A program made the translations under genes and the position numbers. This document shows, piece by piece, positions 9,769-17,108 of a DNA stretch of 32,573 nucleotides (its first letter is position 1; each line of letters starts with the position of its first letter). Source of the stretch: Acidobacteriaceae bacterium (GTDB lineage Bacteria; Acidobacteriota; Terriglobia; Terriglobales; Acidobacteriaceae); contig JANXUC010000165.1 of the NCBI GenBank assembly GCA_025352065.1, positions 1 through 32,573 of the forward strand, given 5' to 3'. The notes beneath the pieces were generated by a model. That model was given only the letters and a program-made list of their open reading frames with translations, ran no database searches and was not told where the DNA came from.

Positions 9769-11649
9769 TTAGCGGCTTATTTGATGGAGGGTTTCGAACA
9801 GCTGGTTCAGGCTAGCCTCGGTGTCCCCGGCCGGGTCCGACATCGTAAACAGCCGTCGCATCAACAGGTTTTGCTGCTCAGCGAGGCGCAGCAGAACTTC
9901 AGCGTCCTGCAAGTGCTCTCCCACCGATGTGGGGTCCATGGCGTGTCCGGTCAAGGAAGCCAGCAGTTCCGCCTGCTGCCGTGTCAGTTTGGAGATTGCC
10001 TGCCGATGTTCGTTTCGCAGGCGCTCCGCAGTTTGTCGAGCCGCAGTCGGAAGCTGCGCAATACGGCGCTCTGAGAATTCGGTATCCAGGCGGCGCAGGG
10101 CCCACGCATGCAGGAGAGTTTTTCTCGACAGGGTGACTGCCTCGTTGGAGAATGATGCGACGCGCTGGTGCAGCTCTTCTTCCGTGGTTCCCGGCTTTCC
10201 CACATGGCGAGAGATTTCGTCGTACAAAGGAATCTCGCGGCCCGAACCATCGGCGATCGTCACCCTTGCGCCATTGCCCCGAGGTGCGTTGGCCGCCGCA
10301 AGCTGATCCGGAGCCGGATACAAGGTGGCTCCTCTCGCCCATTCCTGAGATGTCGATACCTGCACATTCACCGGAAATGAAAGTTTCCCTAACGCCGTGC
10401 GAATCGCATTGCGACGCTCAGGCCGGTCCACTAGACCCTGCACCAGCACCGTCCCGTCCGACATCGGGAATACATAGATTTCTTCACCAAGGCAGGCGTC
10501 AAGCTTATGCAACGCCGCTGCAGCCGCAACTTCCTGCTCGCTCGCCACCGAATTGGCGTAGGTCAATGGAGTGACCTTGGTCAAGCCAGTCCCGCTCTGT
10601 CCGCCATGTATCCGTGTCGCAGGCAAGGTTGGTTCGCCGAAAATCCTGGCCCATTCTTCCGTACGCGGCGCTGACGTCTCAGCAACCTGGGTAAACCGGA
10701 ACTCCCCCGCCTCAACCGTTACGATGCTGACGCGCTCAGGCTCGTAGGTTTTCGCGTCCATTTCCAGCCGTGCCTCGCGGATCCCCGAGCTGTGGCCCGG
10801 CGCAAAAGGATAGCTGACTTCATAAGCGCTGCCAGATTTCTTGGAAGATGTGTCAGTGCTTTGCCGCGCCGCCACCAACTTGCGAAATTCCGATACAGAA
10901 ACATCCGGCAGCCACTGCTCGGCCTCAAGATAGCGCTCCATCGAAGCGGGCAGCGCCCCTTCCTGCGGAAGCACCTTCGACGTATCTACGACCCCAGTCG
11001 CATGGATCAGTAGGCCTGACTTCCGGTCTGCCACAGCCGTACCTCGAGTTACATACAATGTGTCGCCGCTATCCGTCGCGTATTCGAACGTTCCTAAATC
11101 TTGGGTCTGGTGCCGCGCATCAACGTGCTCCATCTTTATCGACCGTAGTCGAACGGAGCCCGCACTCGGCAAATGCGCGCTTTCAAAGCTTTGTGCGCGC
11201 AACAGCAAGGTCTCCGCCGAAGCCGTCGAGGTCAATACGTCGGTAAAAGTCACTGCCAGGACTACCGCCACAACAACCGCTGCCAAGGCAGCCTGTCGAC
11301 TCCAAACGAGCGCTCCCGCCATCTCGCGGAAGTTCTCCAGCATTCTCGACCAACGTGATCTCGCGGCAAACCGCTCCTCCACGTGCCGCGACAGCCTCTG
11401 CCGAAACTGCTCCACCGGTGCCGGCACGGACGCGATATCTTCCGGAAGCAATGTGTCCCGGAAGGTCAAGAACTGTCCAATGCTGCCTTGCAGTTGCGTC
11501 TGGCGGTCGCGGCAGGTCCAGCAGGCGGCCAGATGATCCTCCGCCCGCTTCTGCTCCGCGCTCGCCAACTCGCCGTCGAGCAAAGACAGCAAAACCGCGT
11601 CGTCCAGATGTTTGAAGTTGTCCAACCCGAGTTTTTGGGTTTCGGTCAT
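9769..11649 (-). CDS. Membrane anti-sigma factor-like protein with large extracytoplasmic domain
   Basis: A 626-residue predicted inner-membrane regulator. The cytoplasmic N-terminus carries a zinc-binding anti-sigma motif, His39-x3-Cys43-x2-Cys46, in 'DGELASAEQKRAEDHLAACW'. One membrane segment lies at about residues 118-137. The large remainder should be extracytoplasmic. It includes a stretch (about 380-440) with a BON-like pattern around 'GTVLVQGLVDRPERRNAIRT', then a charged helical C-terminus. Typical anti-sigma factors are 200-300 residues, so this is unusually large. Its ATG overlaps the sigma gene stop by 4 bases (11646-11649), indicating coupling and probable direct partnership. The extension may sense envelope state or the neighbouring receptor; that is inference. 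Confidence 0.8.
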   Translation of the reverse strand: MTETQKLGLDNFKHLDDAVLLSLLDGELASAEQKRAEDHLAACWTCRDRQTQLQGSIGQFLTFRDTLLPEDIASVPAPVEQFRQRLSRHVEERFAARSRWSRMLENFREMAGALVWSRQAALAAVVVAVVLAVTFTDVLTSTASAETLLLRAQSFESAHLPSAGSVRLRSIKMEHVDARHQTQDLGTFEYATDSGDTLYVTRGTAVADRKSGLLIHATGVVDTSKVLPQEGALPASMERYLEAEQWLPDVSVSEFRKLVAARQSTDTSSKKSGSAYEVSYPFAPGHSSGIREARLEMDAKTYEPERVSIVTVEAGEFRFTQVAETSAPRTEEWARIFGEPTLPATRIHGGQSGTGLTKVTPLTYANSVASEQEVAAAAALHKLDACLGEEIYVFPMSDGTVLVQGLVDRPERRNAIRTALGKLSFPVNVQVSTSQEWARGATLYPAPDQLAAANAPRGNGARVTIADGSGREIPLYDEISRHVGKPGTTEEELHQRVASFSNEAVTLSRKTLLHAWALRRLDTEFSERRIAQLPTAARQTAERLRNEHRQAISKLTRQQAELLASLTGHAMDPTSVGEHLQDAEVLLRLAEQQNLLMRRLFTMSDPAGDTEASLNQLFETLHQISR

Positions 11650-12197
11650 AACGCCCGTCCTTCAATCTTTTTCAACCCGCGCGTGAGATAAACGCTGACC
11701 GACTTCGCGCTAATCTCCAGCACGTCCCCGATTTCCTTGTAACTCAGCCCTTCGGCACGCAGCATCAGGCAGCGTCGCTCGCGTTCGTTCAGCCCGCCCA
11801 GAATCTGACGCACTTGCTGCCGCCGAATCATGCGGTCTTCCGCGGAATCGTCCGCTGCCGTCAATCCGTCCAGCCACTCCGTCGATGCCGACTCTTCCCG
11901 CCCATGGCGCCGCAGGGAATCAATCGCCAGATTGTGCGCCACCTTGTACAGCCAACCGCGCAGTTCCAGGATCTCTGCGTTTTTTTGCAACTGGTTGAAC
12001 AATTTCAAAAACGTAATTTGAACCACGTCCTCCGCTTCGCTCGTCGAGCCCACAATGTGGTACAGATAACTCAGCAGCGCCGGACGCACGCTCACATAAG
12101 CTTCCACCACTACTTCTTCCAGGGGGAGTTTGTGCGGCGCTTCCGTCTTCGAGAAGCCCAGAATTGCTGCCGGGTTCAAAATGCGCTCTGAGTGCAT
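11646..12197 (-). CDS. ECF-type RNA polymerase sigma-70 factor
   Basis: A 183-residue extracytoplasmic-function sigma factor. Region 2 spans about residues 32-99 (SYLYHIVGSTSEAEDVVQ, then LRGWLYKVAHNLAIDSLRR). Region 4 spans about 125-178 (LGGLNERERRCLMLRAEGLS, then YKEIGDVLEISAKSV as the helix-turn-helix). No C-terminal extension is present. The start ATG at 12197 gives a 30-residue N-terminal tail before region 2; the sequence does not offer a clearly better start. It is coupled to the downstream anti-sigma-like gene. A sigma-70-like promoter lies about 45 bases upstream, so at least basal expression probably uses the housekeeping sigma. Target promoters cannot be deduced from one window. 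Confidence 0.93.
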   Translation of the reverse strand: MHSERILNPAAILGFSKTEAPHKLPLEEVVVEAYVSVRPALLSYLYHIVGSTSEAEDVVQITFLKLFNQLQKNAEILELRGWLYKVAHNLAIDSLRRHGREESASTEWLDGLTAADDSAEDRMIRRQQVRQILGGLNERERRCLMLRAEGLSYKEIGDVLEISAKSVSVYLTRGLKKIEGRAL

Positions 12198-12243
12198 GAG
12201 TACTCGGTGCCGCTAGGGCAGGGGCGGGACAGCAATTTCCACG

Positions 12244-12273
12244 ATATTAAACGTCTGTTACAGAGTTCGTCAA
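12244..12273 (-). promoter_or_regulatory. Putative sigma-70 promoter of the ECF sigma gene
   Basis: On the minus strand a -35 box TTGACG (12273-12268) is followed after 18 bases by TAATAT (12249-12244), or after 17 bases by TTAATA. Transcription would start near 12237, leaving a leader of about 40 bases before the sigma gene ATG at 12197. The match to the housekeeping consensus is strong, but no transcript data are available. Confidence 0.55.
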
Positions 12274-12399
12274 CATTCTGCTTGCAGTTTTGCGAGGTTT
12301 CTTGCGGATTCGAGCCAGTCCGCGCCATGTGAAAATCTTTTTCTTTTGCCTGTTAGCAAAATGCCACCCTACTCCGTCTTAGCCAATAGCAGGGGAAAC

Positions 12400-12464
12400 G
12401 CAAGGACCCTCCAGATAAGGGTTGCATATGGCCTGCGAAGTTTCCGAGTCTGTAGGGTCCTTGC
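12400..12464. repeat. Perfect 11-bp inverted repeat with 43-base loop
   Basis: GCAAGGACCCT at 12400-12410 is exactly complementary to AGGGTCCTTGC at 12454-12464. Inside the loop, AAGGGTTGC (12417-12425) can compete for the left arm, so two alternative foldings are possible. No U-tract follows on either strand, so it is not a classic terminator. It could be an mRNA structure, an operator or a decayed mobile-element end. Confidence 0.6.
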
Positions 12465-12506
12465 AATAATTACTGAGTAGTAAACTCTCGTGGCATCTCC
12501 ATCTTC

Positions 12507-13412
12507 TCAGTAAAGGTGAAACTCCACTTCCACTTGGATTTTCACAGGTACTCCCTCTCCATTTTTCTTCCCTGGTTCAAACTTCCATGTGCGGACTGAG
12601 TCGACAGCACGCTCATCAAGCCCCAAACCGGCGGGCCGTTCAATCGCTATATCCGACACCTTTCCTTCGCGTGTTACAACGCACGAGAGCACCACGACCG
12701 CTTGGTATTTACTCTTCCGAGCGGCTTCCGTGTATTCGGGATCGGGTTGGTAGATCGGTTTGGGCGGGGTTACGCCCTTCTCTAGGCAACTGAAGACCTT
12801 CTCGCCACTGGGCGCAGGCAGTTCTTCGCGTTTTCCTTCTAGACCGCGTATCAACTTCCGCCAGTAGCCCGGAACTGCTTCCGAAAGCTCGGTGCTTTGA
12901 GACAAAAAAACTCTCCACATGGAATCCAGAACTGCCTGCTGATTGGGTTCGCCGGGTGGACGCAGGATTGTGACATGGACACGATTGTTTTTGGCGAGCT
13001 TCTTGTTGTCGAATCTCCTCGCTTCTCTTGGGTCGGCTGGAAGGATTTCGCTGCCCCTTCGATTGGATCCAAATCGAGAGGCGCTGCGGAACTTCTTCTG
13101 CTTTGTCTCGTATAACAGCCACACCCGCTCACCCTCCATCTCAATTGCGGAATCCGTAAAGTGGATATCGTGAATAGCAATTACAGCCCCAAGTGTCCAC
13201 GGTCCGTTTTCCGTGTTCTCCGAGCGCCCCTCGGAATCGAACTGCAGCTTGTCGCCCAACAGTGAACTGCGCAAGAACAGAGTCGCGCCCGCAAAGTCTT
13301 GTTGCAAACGCTTTTCAACTTCTGCATTGGTTTCCGCAAGCACGGCCGGAGCCATCGACAGAACTGCCGCGGCGAATGCTGCGTAGCTGATTGCACGCAA
13401 TAAAGGCTTCAT
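12507..13412 (-). CDS. TonB C-terminal-domain protein (energy-transducer-like)
   Basis: About 301 residues with an N-terminal signal peptide or anchor (MKPLLRAISYAAFAAAVLSM, cleavage possible after VLA). A central unrecognised domain covers about residues 25-205. The C-terminal 80 residues match the TonB C-terminal fold: PPKPIYQPDPEYTEAARKSK, then 'GKVSDIAIERPAGLGLDERA' and 'WKFEPGKKNGEGVPVKI'. The usual proline-rich periplasm-spanning linker is missing, so it may be a periplasmic TonB-like protein rather than a true energy transducer. Start ATG 13412 has GGAG nine bases upstream and leads straight into the signal peptide; the longer frame would overlap the flavin reductase gene. It lies upstream of the sigma/anti-sigma/receptor run, which makes a link to that receptor possible. 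Confidence 0.85.
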   Translation of the reverse strand: MKPLLRAISYAAFAAAVLSMAPAVLAETNAEVEKRLQQDFAGATLFLRSSLLGDKLQFDSEGRSENTENGPWTLGAVIAIHDIHFTDSAIEMEGERVWLLYETKQKKFRSASRFGSNRRGSEILPADPREARRFDNKKLAKNNRVHVTILRPPGEPNQQAVLDSMWRVFLSQSTELSEAVPGYWRKLIRGLEGKREELPAPSGEKVFSCLEKGVTPPKPIYQPDPEYTEAARKSKYQAVVVLSCVVTREGKVSDIAIERPAGLGLDERAVDSVRTWKFEPGKKNGEGVPVKIQVEVEFHLY

Positions 13413-13455
13413 TTTATGAGTCTCCGGTTGAAATGATTCTGACATAGGCTTCGCA

Positions 13456-13956
13456 TCAGAGATCTTCCCCCACCGCCCGATACCGTCCCCGAAAATAAAG
13501 CAACGGCTCGCCATCGCGAATAACAACCTCTTCCACTTCCGCCAAAAAAATCGTATGGTCCCCCGCCTCATGCTCATGCTGCAACCGGCATTCCAGAAAA
13601 GCGAGCGCTCCCTGCAACACAGGCGTGCCATGCGAGGTGCGATCAAAACGTGCCCCCGCAGCCTCCGCGTGCTGATGCGCTTCCGTCGACCGTGCATAGA
13701 ATTCCGAGATCGCTCGTTGCTTCGCCGAAAGTACGTTGATCCCGAACCGCTTCTTCTCTTTCAGCTGTGCCCGCGTCTTGGCCCGATGGTCGACGCAAAC
13801 GAGCACCAGCAGCGGCTCCAGCGACACCGACGTGAAAGCATTGGCGGTCATGCCGTGAACTTCGCCCCCAGCCTCCGCCACCGTAATGACGGTGACGCCG
13901 GTAGCAAAGCTCCCCATCGCCTCACGAAATTGTTCCCGTGTTACGTTCATAGCCAT
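13456..13956 (-). CDS. Flavin reductase-like FMN-binding protein
   Basis: A 166-residue cytoplasmic protein of the flavin reductase-like domain family (HpaC/RutF type), which uses NAD(P)H to reduce FMN or FAD, often for a partner monooxygenase. Visible signatures are 'REAMGSFATGVTVITV', 'HGMTANAFTSVSLEPLLVLV' (the flavin-binding strand-loop), 'FGINVLSAKQ' and a C-terminal YFRGRYR. ATG 13956, or 13950 two codons later, is preferred. The open frame extends upstream to 14091, but that part overlaps tryptophan dioxygenase and encodes a dispersed repeat, not protein. It is downstream of the dioxygenase on the same strand; a shared role is possible but unproven, because tryptophan dioxygenase itself needs no flavin reductase. 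Confidence 0.88.
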   Translation of the reverse strand: MAMNVTREQFREAMGSFATGVTVITVAEAGGEVHGMTANAFTSVSLEPLLVLVCVDHRAKTRAQLKEKKRFGINVLSAKQRAISEFYARSTEAHQHAEAAGARFDRTSHGTPVLQGALAFLECRLQHEHEAGDHTIFLAEVEEVVIRDGEPLLYFRGRYRAVGEDL

Positions 13957-13990
13957 TGGATTCGCACTTGCTTTGCTCCTGCTAAAGTAG

Positions 13991-14023
13991 TCCTCAGTGA
14001 AACTCTGTGTCACTCTGTGGTGA
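13991..14023. repeat. Dispersed 'CACAGAG' style short repeat
   Basis: On the minus strand this reads as a run of CACAGAG/CACTGAG units just upstream of the flavin reductase start. Fragments of similar wording (ACAGAGGCACAG) occur at about 15423-15450 beside a hairpin element. It is non-coding repeat material. That similar sequences are widespread in Acidobacteriota is recollection, not a search result. Confidence 0.4.
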
Positions 14024-14036
14024 AAGGTTTGGGCTG

Positions 14037-14747
14037 TCATTCCGGCATGGAAGCATTCGTCTCTGCGGTAATCTGATTGCGTAAATCCCAAAGCTCCCGA
14101 TAAGCCAAATGCTGCATACGTTGCTGCAGGACTTCCACGGGAGTCCCCATCGTTCCAATCACGCCGCCACCAATCACCCGTTGCGCCAGCTTCAGATGAT
14201 GAAATCGGAAGACCTGCATACGTTCGTCGAAGTCCAGCATCATCTCCGCCAGCTCATGCAGGTCGAAGAATTCTTCATGCCGCCGATAAATGTCATCCGC
14301 CTTCAGCCCCTTAACCCGTAGCTGTTCCTGAAACGCATCCCCAATCCGAGGCGCAATATGCAGCAGCGCCAGAAAGCCAGGTGAATCCAACCCACTCCCA
14401 TGACCCAACCCCGCACGAATTAAATGGTAGTCGTACGGAGTGATGTTTTCCAGAATATGCAGCATAGCGACGGGATGCTCCAGCATGCCATGCGCCCGCC
14501 GCAACAGCCGTGTCGCTGGAGCAAATTCGCCCGCAACAATCTTCACCCGCGCCCGCTCCAACTCCCAAGCCGCGCCCTTCATCAGCAATTCCGAAGCCTG
14601 ATGTACAACCTGAAAAGTAAGCTCATCCGGATGCAACAACTGCTCCCTCGACTTCTGCAGCGACAACAATTCATCCGTGCGCAGATAGCGCTCGTAGTCG
14701 CTCGCCCCGGTGCCGGGCAATATCGGTTTGCGCAAATCTTCCGTCAC
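14037..14747 (-). CDS. kynA: Tryptophan 2,3-dioxygenase
   Basis: Heme enzyme that opens the indole ring of L-tryptophan to N-formylkynurenine, the first step of the kynurenine pathway. The 236-residue protein carries the family signatures: YERYLRTDELLSLQ near residue 18, HPDELTFQVVHQASELLMK with the distal His50, 'RAGLGHGSGLDSPGF' (111-125) for substrate binding, and FRFHHLK with the probable proximal heme ligand His184. Bacterial members are commonly 270-300 residues, so this is a compact version, but the key residues survive. No kynureninase or kynurenine formamidase gene is nearby. ATG 14747 is followed at once by conserved sequence. Transcription probably continues into the flavin reductase gene. 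Confidence 0.9.
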   Translation of the reverse strand: MTEDLRKPILPGTGASDYERYLRTDELLSLQKSREQLLHPDELTFQVVHQASELLMKGAAWELERARVKIVAGEFAPATRLLRRAHGMLEHPVAMLHILENITPYDYHLIRAGLGHGSGLDSPGFLALLHIAPRIGDAFQEQLRVKGLKADDIYRRHEEFFDLHELAEMMLDFDERMQVFRFHHLKLAQRVIGGGVIGTMGTPVEVLQQRMQHLAYRELWDLRNQITAETNASMPE

Positions 14748-14810
14748 TTCTGAACCTCCATAGCAACGCGTTCGATTCTATCTCAGGTAGCCTGACAAGA
14801 CCGGCGTAGC

Positions 14811-14829
14811 CCCAGGCGCTTCGCCTGGG
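14811..14829. repeat. REP-like hairpin, 8-bp stem
   Basis: CCCAGGCG and CGCCTGGG flank a 3-base loop in the divergent gap between kynA and the small membrane-protein gene. It shares the compact perfect-stem, tiny-loop design of the palindromes near 15.4, 18.5 and 31.1-31.7 kb, though not their sequence. Confidence 0.6.
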
Positions 14830-14880
14830 CGTGCTCTTAGTCATCGCTCTTGATCGTAGCCGAGGCAAGCAACATTTCCG

Positions 14881-14906
14881 GGAACTTTTCGCTCGCCACG
14901 AGTTCC
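14881..14906. promoter_or_regulatory. Operator-like dyad GGAACT-N14-AGTTCC
   Basis: Two exact 6-base half-sites are 20 bases apart centre to centre, about two helical turns, and end 18 bases before the ATG at 14925. The spacing on one DNA face suits a dimeric regulator. A TATAT stretch follows immediately and could be part of a promoter. No regulator is identified. Confidence 0.35.
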
Positions 14907-14924
14907 ATATATGCTTAGAGAGCT

Positions 14925-15368
14925 ATGACATTGATGGATGCCCCTGTCTACGATCCCGGACCCTCACGCCGCCGCAGAATCAAAATTGGCGTCGGAGTTT
15001 TTCTTCTGCTCTTAACCAGCTTCCTCGTGTGGCTCTATCGTTACTGGCCCCAGGAGCACATTGTCGACAACTTCTTCACGTCCATCCAAAACAAAGACTA
15101 CGACACTGCCTACGGCATCTGGATGAACGACCCCACCTGGAAGCAGCATCCGCAGCAGCACCCGAAGTATCCCTTCAACGAGTTCTATACCGATTGGGGA
15201 CCGGGCGGAGAGTGGGGCTTAGTGAAGACGCACAAAATAAGAGCCTCCGGAGAATGTCGCGGCGGCGGCAGCGGAATCGTAGTCGAAGTCATCGTCAACC
15301 GCCGCGTAATGCCAGCCCGCGTCTGGGTCGAGAAGTCGGATAAAACCCTAAGCTACCCGCCCTGCTAA
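14925..15368 (+). CDS. Small single-pass membrane protein of unknown function
   Basis: A 147-residue protein with a short cytoplasmic basic segment (RRRRIK, residues 15-20), one membrane helix at about residues 20-42 (KIGVGVFLLLLTSFLVWLY) and a soluble C-terminal domain. That domain contains 'DNFFTSIQNKDYDTAYGIW', reminiscent of the NTF2/DUF4878-type 'A..F..al...dy..Ay' pattern seen in small lipoprotein-like domains. A C-terminal CRGGGSG segment and final cysteine are also present. ATG 14925 has a GAGAG ribosome-binding site; ATG 14934 is an alternative. It is divergent from kynA and preceded by an operator-like dyad. I do not recognise a function; the protein reads as real from its composition and topology. 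Confidence 0.7.
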   Translation: MTLMDAPVYDPGPSRRRRIKIGVGVFLLLLTSFLVWLYRYWPQEHIVDNFFTSIQNKDYDTAYGIWMNDPTWKQHPQQHPKYPFNEFYTDWGPGGEWGLVKTHKIRASGECRGGGSGIVVEVIVNRRVMPARVWVEKSDKTLSYPPC

Positions 15369-15380
15369 AAGCCCGTGTGG

Positions 15381-15400
15381 CAGCGGAGCTTGCTCCGCTG
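15381..15400. repeat. REP-like hairpin CAGCGGAGC-TT-GCTCCGCTG
   Basis: A perfect 9-bp stem with a 2-base loop, 12 bases after the small membrane-protein stop codon. It is preceded by GTGTGG. A second copy of this motif family is at 31722-31741, where the outer stem differs but GGAGCTTGCTCC and the GTGTGG lead are kept. It could serve as a transcription-end or mRNA-stabilising structure. Confidence 0.7.
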
Positions 15401-15454
15401 AGTTCTTGATCTTGCTGAAAATTACAGAGGCACAGCAAATCACAGATACACGGC

Positions 15455-15500
15455 GGGTGCCCCGTCCTTCTTTCGCGTTCTTTGCGAAAGAGGGCGGGGG
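15455..15500. repeat. 46-base dispersed hairpin element, copy 1
   Basis: Starts GGGTGCCCCGTCCTT and ends AGGGCGGGGG. It folds into a stem of about 16 pairs (one G-U pair, one bulge) with a 7-base loop GTTCTTT between CTTTCGC and GCGAAAG. The near-identical copy 2 is at 31212-31256. It sits in the convergent gap between the membrane-protein gene and fabD. Confidence 0.75.
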
Positions 15501-15513
15501 TTTCAGTTCGCGA

Positions 15514-16458
15514 TCAGTTCGCGCCAGTCAATCCCTGCAACGCCTTCTGCAGCGCCGCGTCATCCGATGTCTGCCACGAAGTTTTCGCACGATCAATCTG
15601 GCGCATCAATCCCCAAAGCACTTTCCCGGGACCGACTTCCACAAACGTCTCTGCGCCCTTTGCGATCAGTCCGCGCACGCATTCATCCCAACGCACAGCT
15701 CCGGTTACCTGACGAATCAGCGCATCGCGACTGGCATCCGCTGTCTTAACCAGCGCCGCGTCCACATTGCACATCACGGGCACCGAAGGATTCTGCATTT
15801 GTAAAGCCTTCAAATCCGACGCTAGCCGTTCCTGCGCCTGCTGCATCAGCGAACAATGGAAAGGTGCACTCACCTGCAGCAAAACAGCTTTCTTCGCGCC
15901 ACGCTCCGTAGCCAGCGCGACCGCTCGCTCCACCGCGCTTTTGTTTCCGGAGATCACAACCTGTTCCGGAGAATTCATGTTCGCGGGCTCGCAAACCTCA
16001 CCCTCCGATGCGTCCGCACAAATCTGCTGTACCTTATCAGTTTCCATTCCAACAATCGCCGCCATCGCACCCACGCCTACAGGCACAGCCTCTTGCATGT
16101 AGCGTCCGCGATTCCGTACCGTTCGCACCGCATCCGCAAAACTCAATGTCCCGGTCGCCACATGTGCGGAATACTCTCCTAAGCTGTGCCCCGCCACCCA
16201 CACGGGTTCCACGCCGTGTTCCTTCAACACGCGCCATGTCGCCACGGAAACTGTCAGGATCGCCGGCTGCGTGTTCTCCGTCAGCCGCAACTGATCCTCC
16301 GGCCCTTCAAAACACAACTGCGACAACGAAAAATCAAGCGCCGCATCCGCTTCTTCAAATGTCTGCCGAGCGACGGGATGCTTCTCCGCCAGCTCCTTGC
16401 CCATACCCACAGCCTGCGAACCCTGACCCGGAAACAGAAATGCAATCGAAGATGTCAT
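15514..16458 (-). CDS. fabD: Malonyl-CoA:ACP transacylase
   Basis: Transfers malonyl groups from CoA to acyl-carrier protein for fatty-acid synthesis in the cytoplasm. The 314-residue protein begins with the family N-terminus IAFLFPGQGSQAVGMG. The active-site Ser92 lies in GHSLGEYSAH, Arg117 in RNRGRYMQ and His201 in SAPFHCSLM, matching the numbering of the E. coli enzyme. QPAILTVS and the C-terminal 'FVEVGPGKVLWGLM' motif are also present. It lies at the end of the yceD-rpmF-plsX run but is separated from the DinB-like gene by 124 bases containing a dispersed repeat, so it may have its own promoter. fabH, often found between plsX and fabD, is absent here. Confidence 0.96.
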   Translation of the reverse strand: MTSSIAFLFPGQGSQAVGMGKELAEKHPVARQTFEEADAALDFSLSQLCFEGPEDQLRLTENTQPAILTVSVATWRVLKEHGVEPVWVAGHSLGEYSAHVATGTLSFADAVRTVRNRGRYMQEAVPVGVGAMAAIVGMETDKVQQICADASEGEVCEPANMNSPEQVVISGNKSAVERAVALATERGAKKAVLLQVSAPFHCSLMQQAQERLASDLKALQMQNPSVPVMCNVDAALVKTADASRDALIRQVTGAVRWDECVRGLIAKGAETFVEVGPGKVLWGLMRQIDRAKTSWQTSDDAALQKALQGLTGAN

Positions 16459-16477
16459 GAAAATCCTAAGAATGAAT

Positions 16478-16510
16478 TGTCATTCCGAGCGCAGCGAGGA
16501 ATCCCTGTAT
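16478..16510. repeat. Dispersed repeat of the TGTCATTCCGAGCGCAGCGA type
   Basis: A 33-base intergenic stretch beginning TGTCATTCCGAGCGCAGCGA and continuing GGAATCCCTGTAT. Near-identical phrases are, from memory, scattered through Acidobacteriota and some other genomes. It lies 20 bases upstream of the fabD start, splitting the otherwise compact cluster. Confidence 0.5.
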
Positions 16511-16582
16511 CCTCCGCACACTCTCAGGATGGCGCATTGAAACTCGCGGGAAACGTCAGAACGCGCCCCGAAAAACGAGCCT

Positions 16583-17104
16583 CTAAGTAGCCCGCCCGGT
16601 CTTATCCAGCTCACGATAAAAACCCAAATCCGCAGCCCGCAGCATCTTGGTGATGTAAACAATCTGCCCATGATGCAGCCCAAAGTGTTCCACCACCTGG
16701 TAAACCGCTTCCAACCCGCTAACGCGATAACCCTGAATATCAAACATCGCAACTAATTCGGCTTCCGTAAGCCGCGCAAGAACTTCGGACGCTCGTTGTA
16801 GCGTCTCGCCAAGCTTTTCGATCAACGCAGCCGCCGGAACAACATCACGCTGCCCAAATTCCGCTGGCCGATCGCGCGTGTCTTCTGTCGCGCTAAACGG
16901 CGCTACCAGCCACTGCTGCACATTGCCATTCAGATGCAGCAACAAGTTCCCAATGCTGTTACTCGCGTGGTTGGGACGCCACCAAACCTGTTCATCCGTC
17001 AGGGACTCCACGCACTCACGCATCCGCGGCCAGTACTGCGTCAGCAACTTGGTGCGTGAAAACTCAAGAAACAAATTGCTCGGGTTGGATCCGGTCGCAG
17101 TCAT
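16583..17104 (-). CDS. DinB-like / DUF1572 four-helix metal-binding protein
   Basis: About 173 residues forming a predicted four-helix bundle of the DinB/YfiT superfamily. The histidines usually binding a divalent metal are visible in LLLHLNGNVQQW and in 'VVEHFGLHHGQIVYI'. The family includes thiol-dependent transferases and hydrolases, but most members, including this subgroup, have no assigned substrate. The ATG at 17104 leaves a 4-base gap after plsX; an upstream ATG at 17125 would overlap plsX by 17 bases. Its insertion between plsX and fabD, where fabH usually sits, is unusual. It need not act in lipid synthesis. Confidence 0.82.
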   Translation of the reverse strand: MTATGSNPSNLFLEFSRTKLLTQYWPRMRECVESLTDEQVWWRPNHASNSIGNLLLHLNGNVQQWLVAPFSATEDTRDRPAEFGQRDVVPAAALIEKLGETLQRASEVLARLTEAELVAMFDIQGYRVSGLEAVYQVVEHFGLHHGQIVYITKMLRAADLGFYRELDKTGRAT

Positions 17105-17108
17105 CCAT

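Larger units (their letters stand above)
12198..12506. other. Non-coding gap between TonB-domain gene and sigma gene
   Basis: A 309-base intergenic stretch on a minus-strand run. It holds the sigma-gene promoter (12244-12273) and an 11-base inverted repeat (12400 and 12464 ends). A T/C-rich patch lies near 12330-12350. No credible open reading frame or RNA gene was seen. Confidence 0.6.

Noticed and set aside
12400-12464. Rho-independent terminator for the TonB-domain gene
   Set aside because: The loop is 43 bases and no U-tract follows the stem on either strand.
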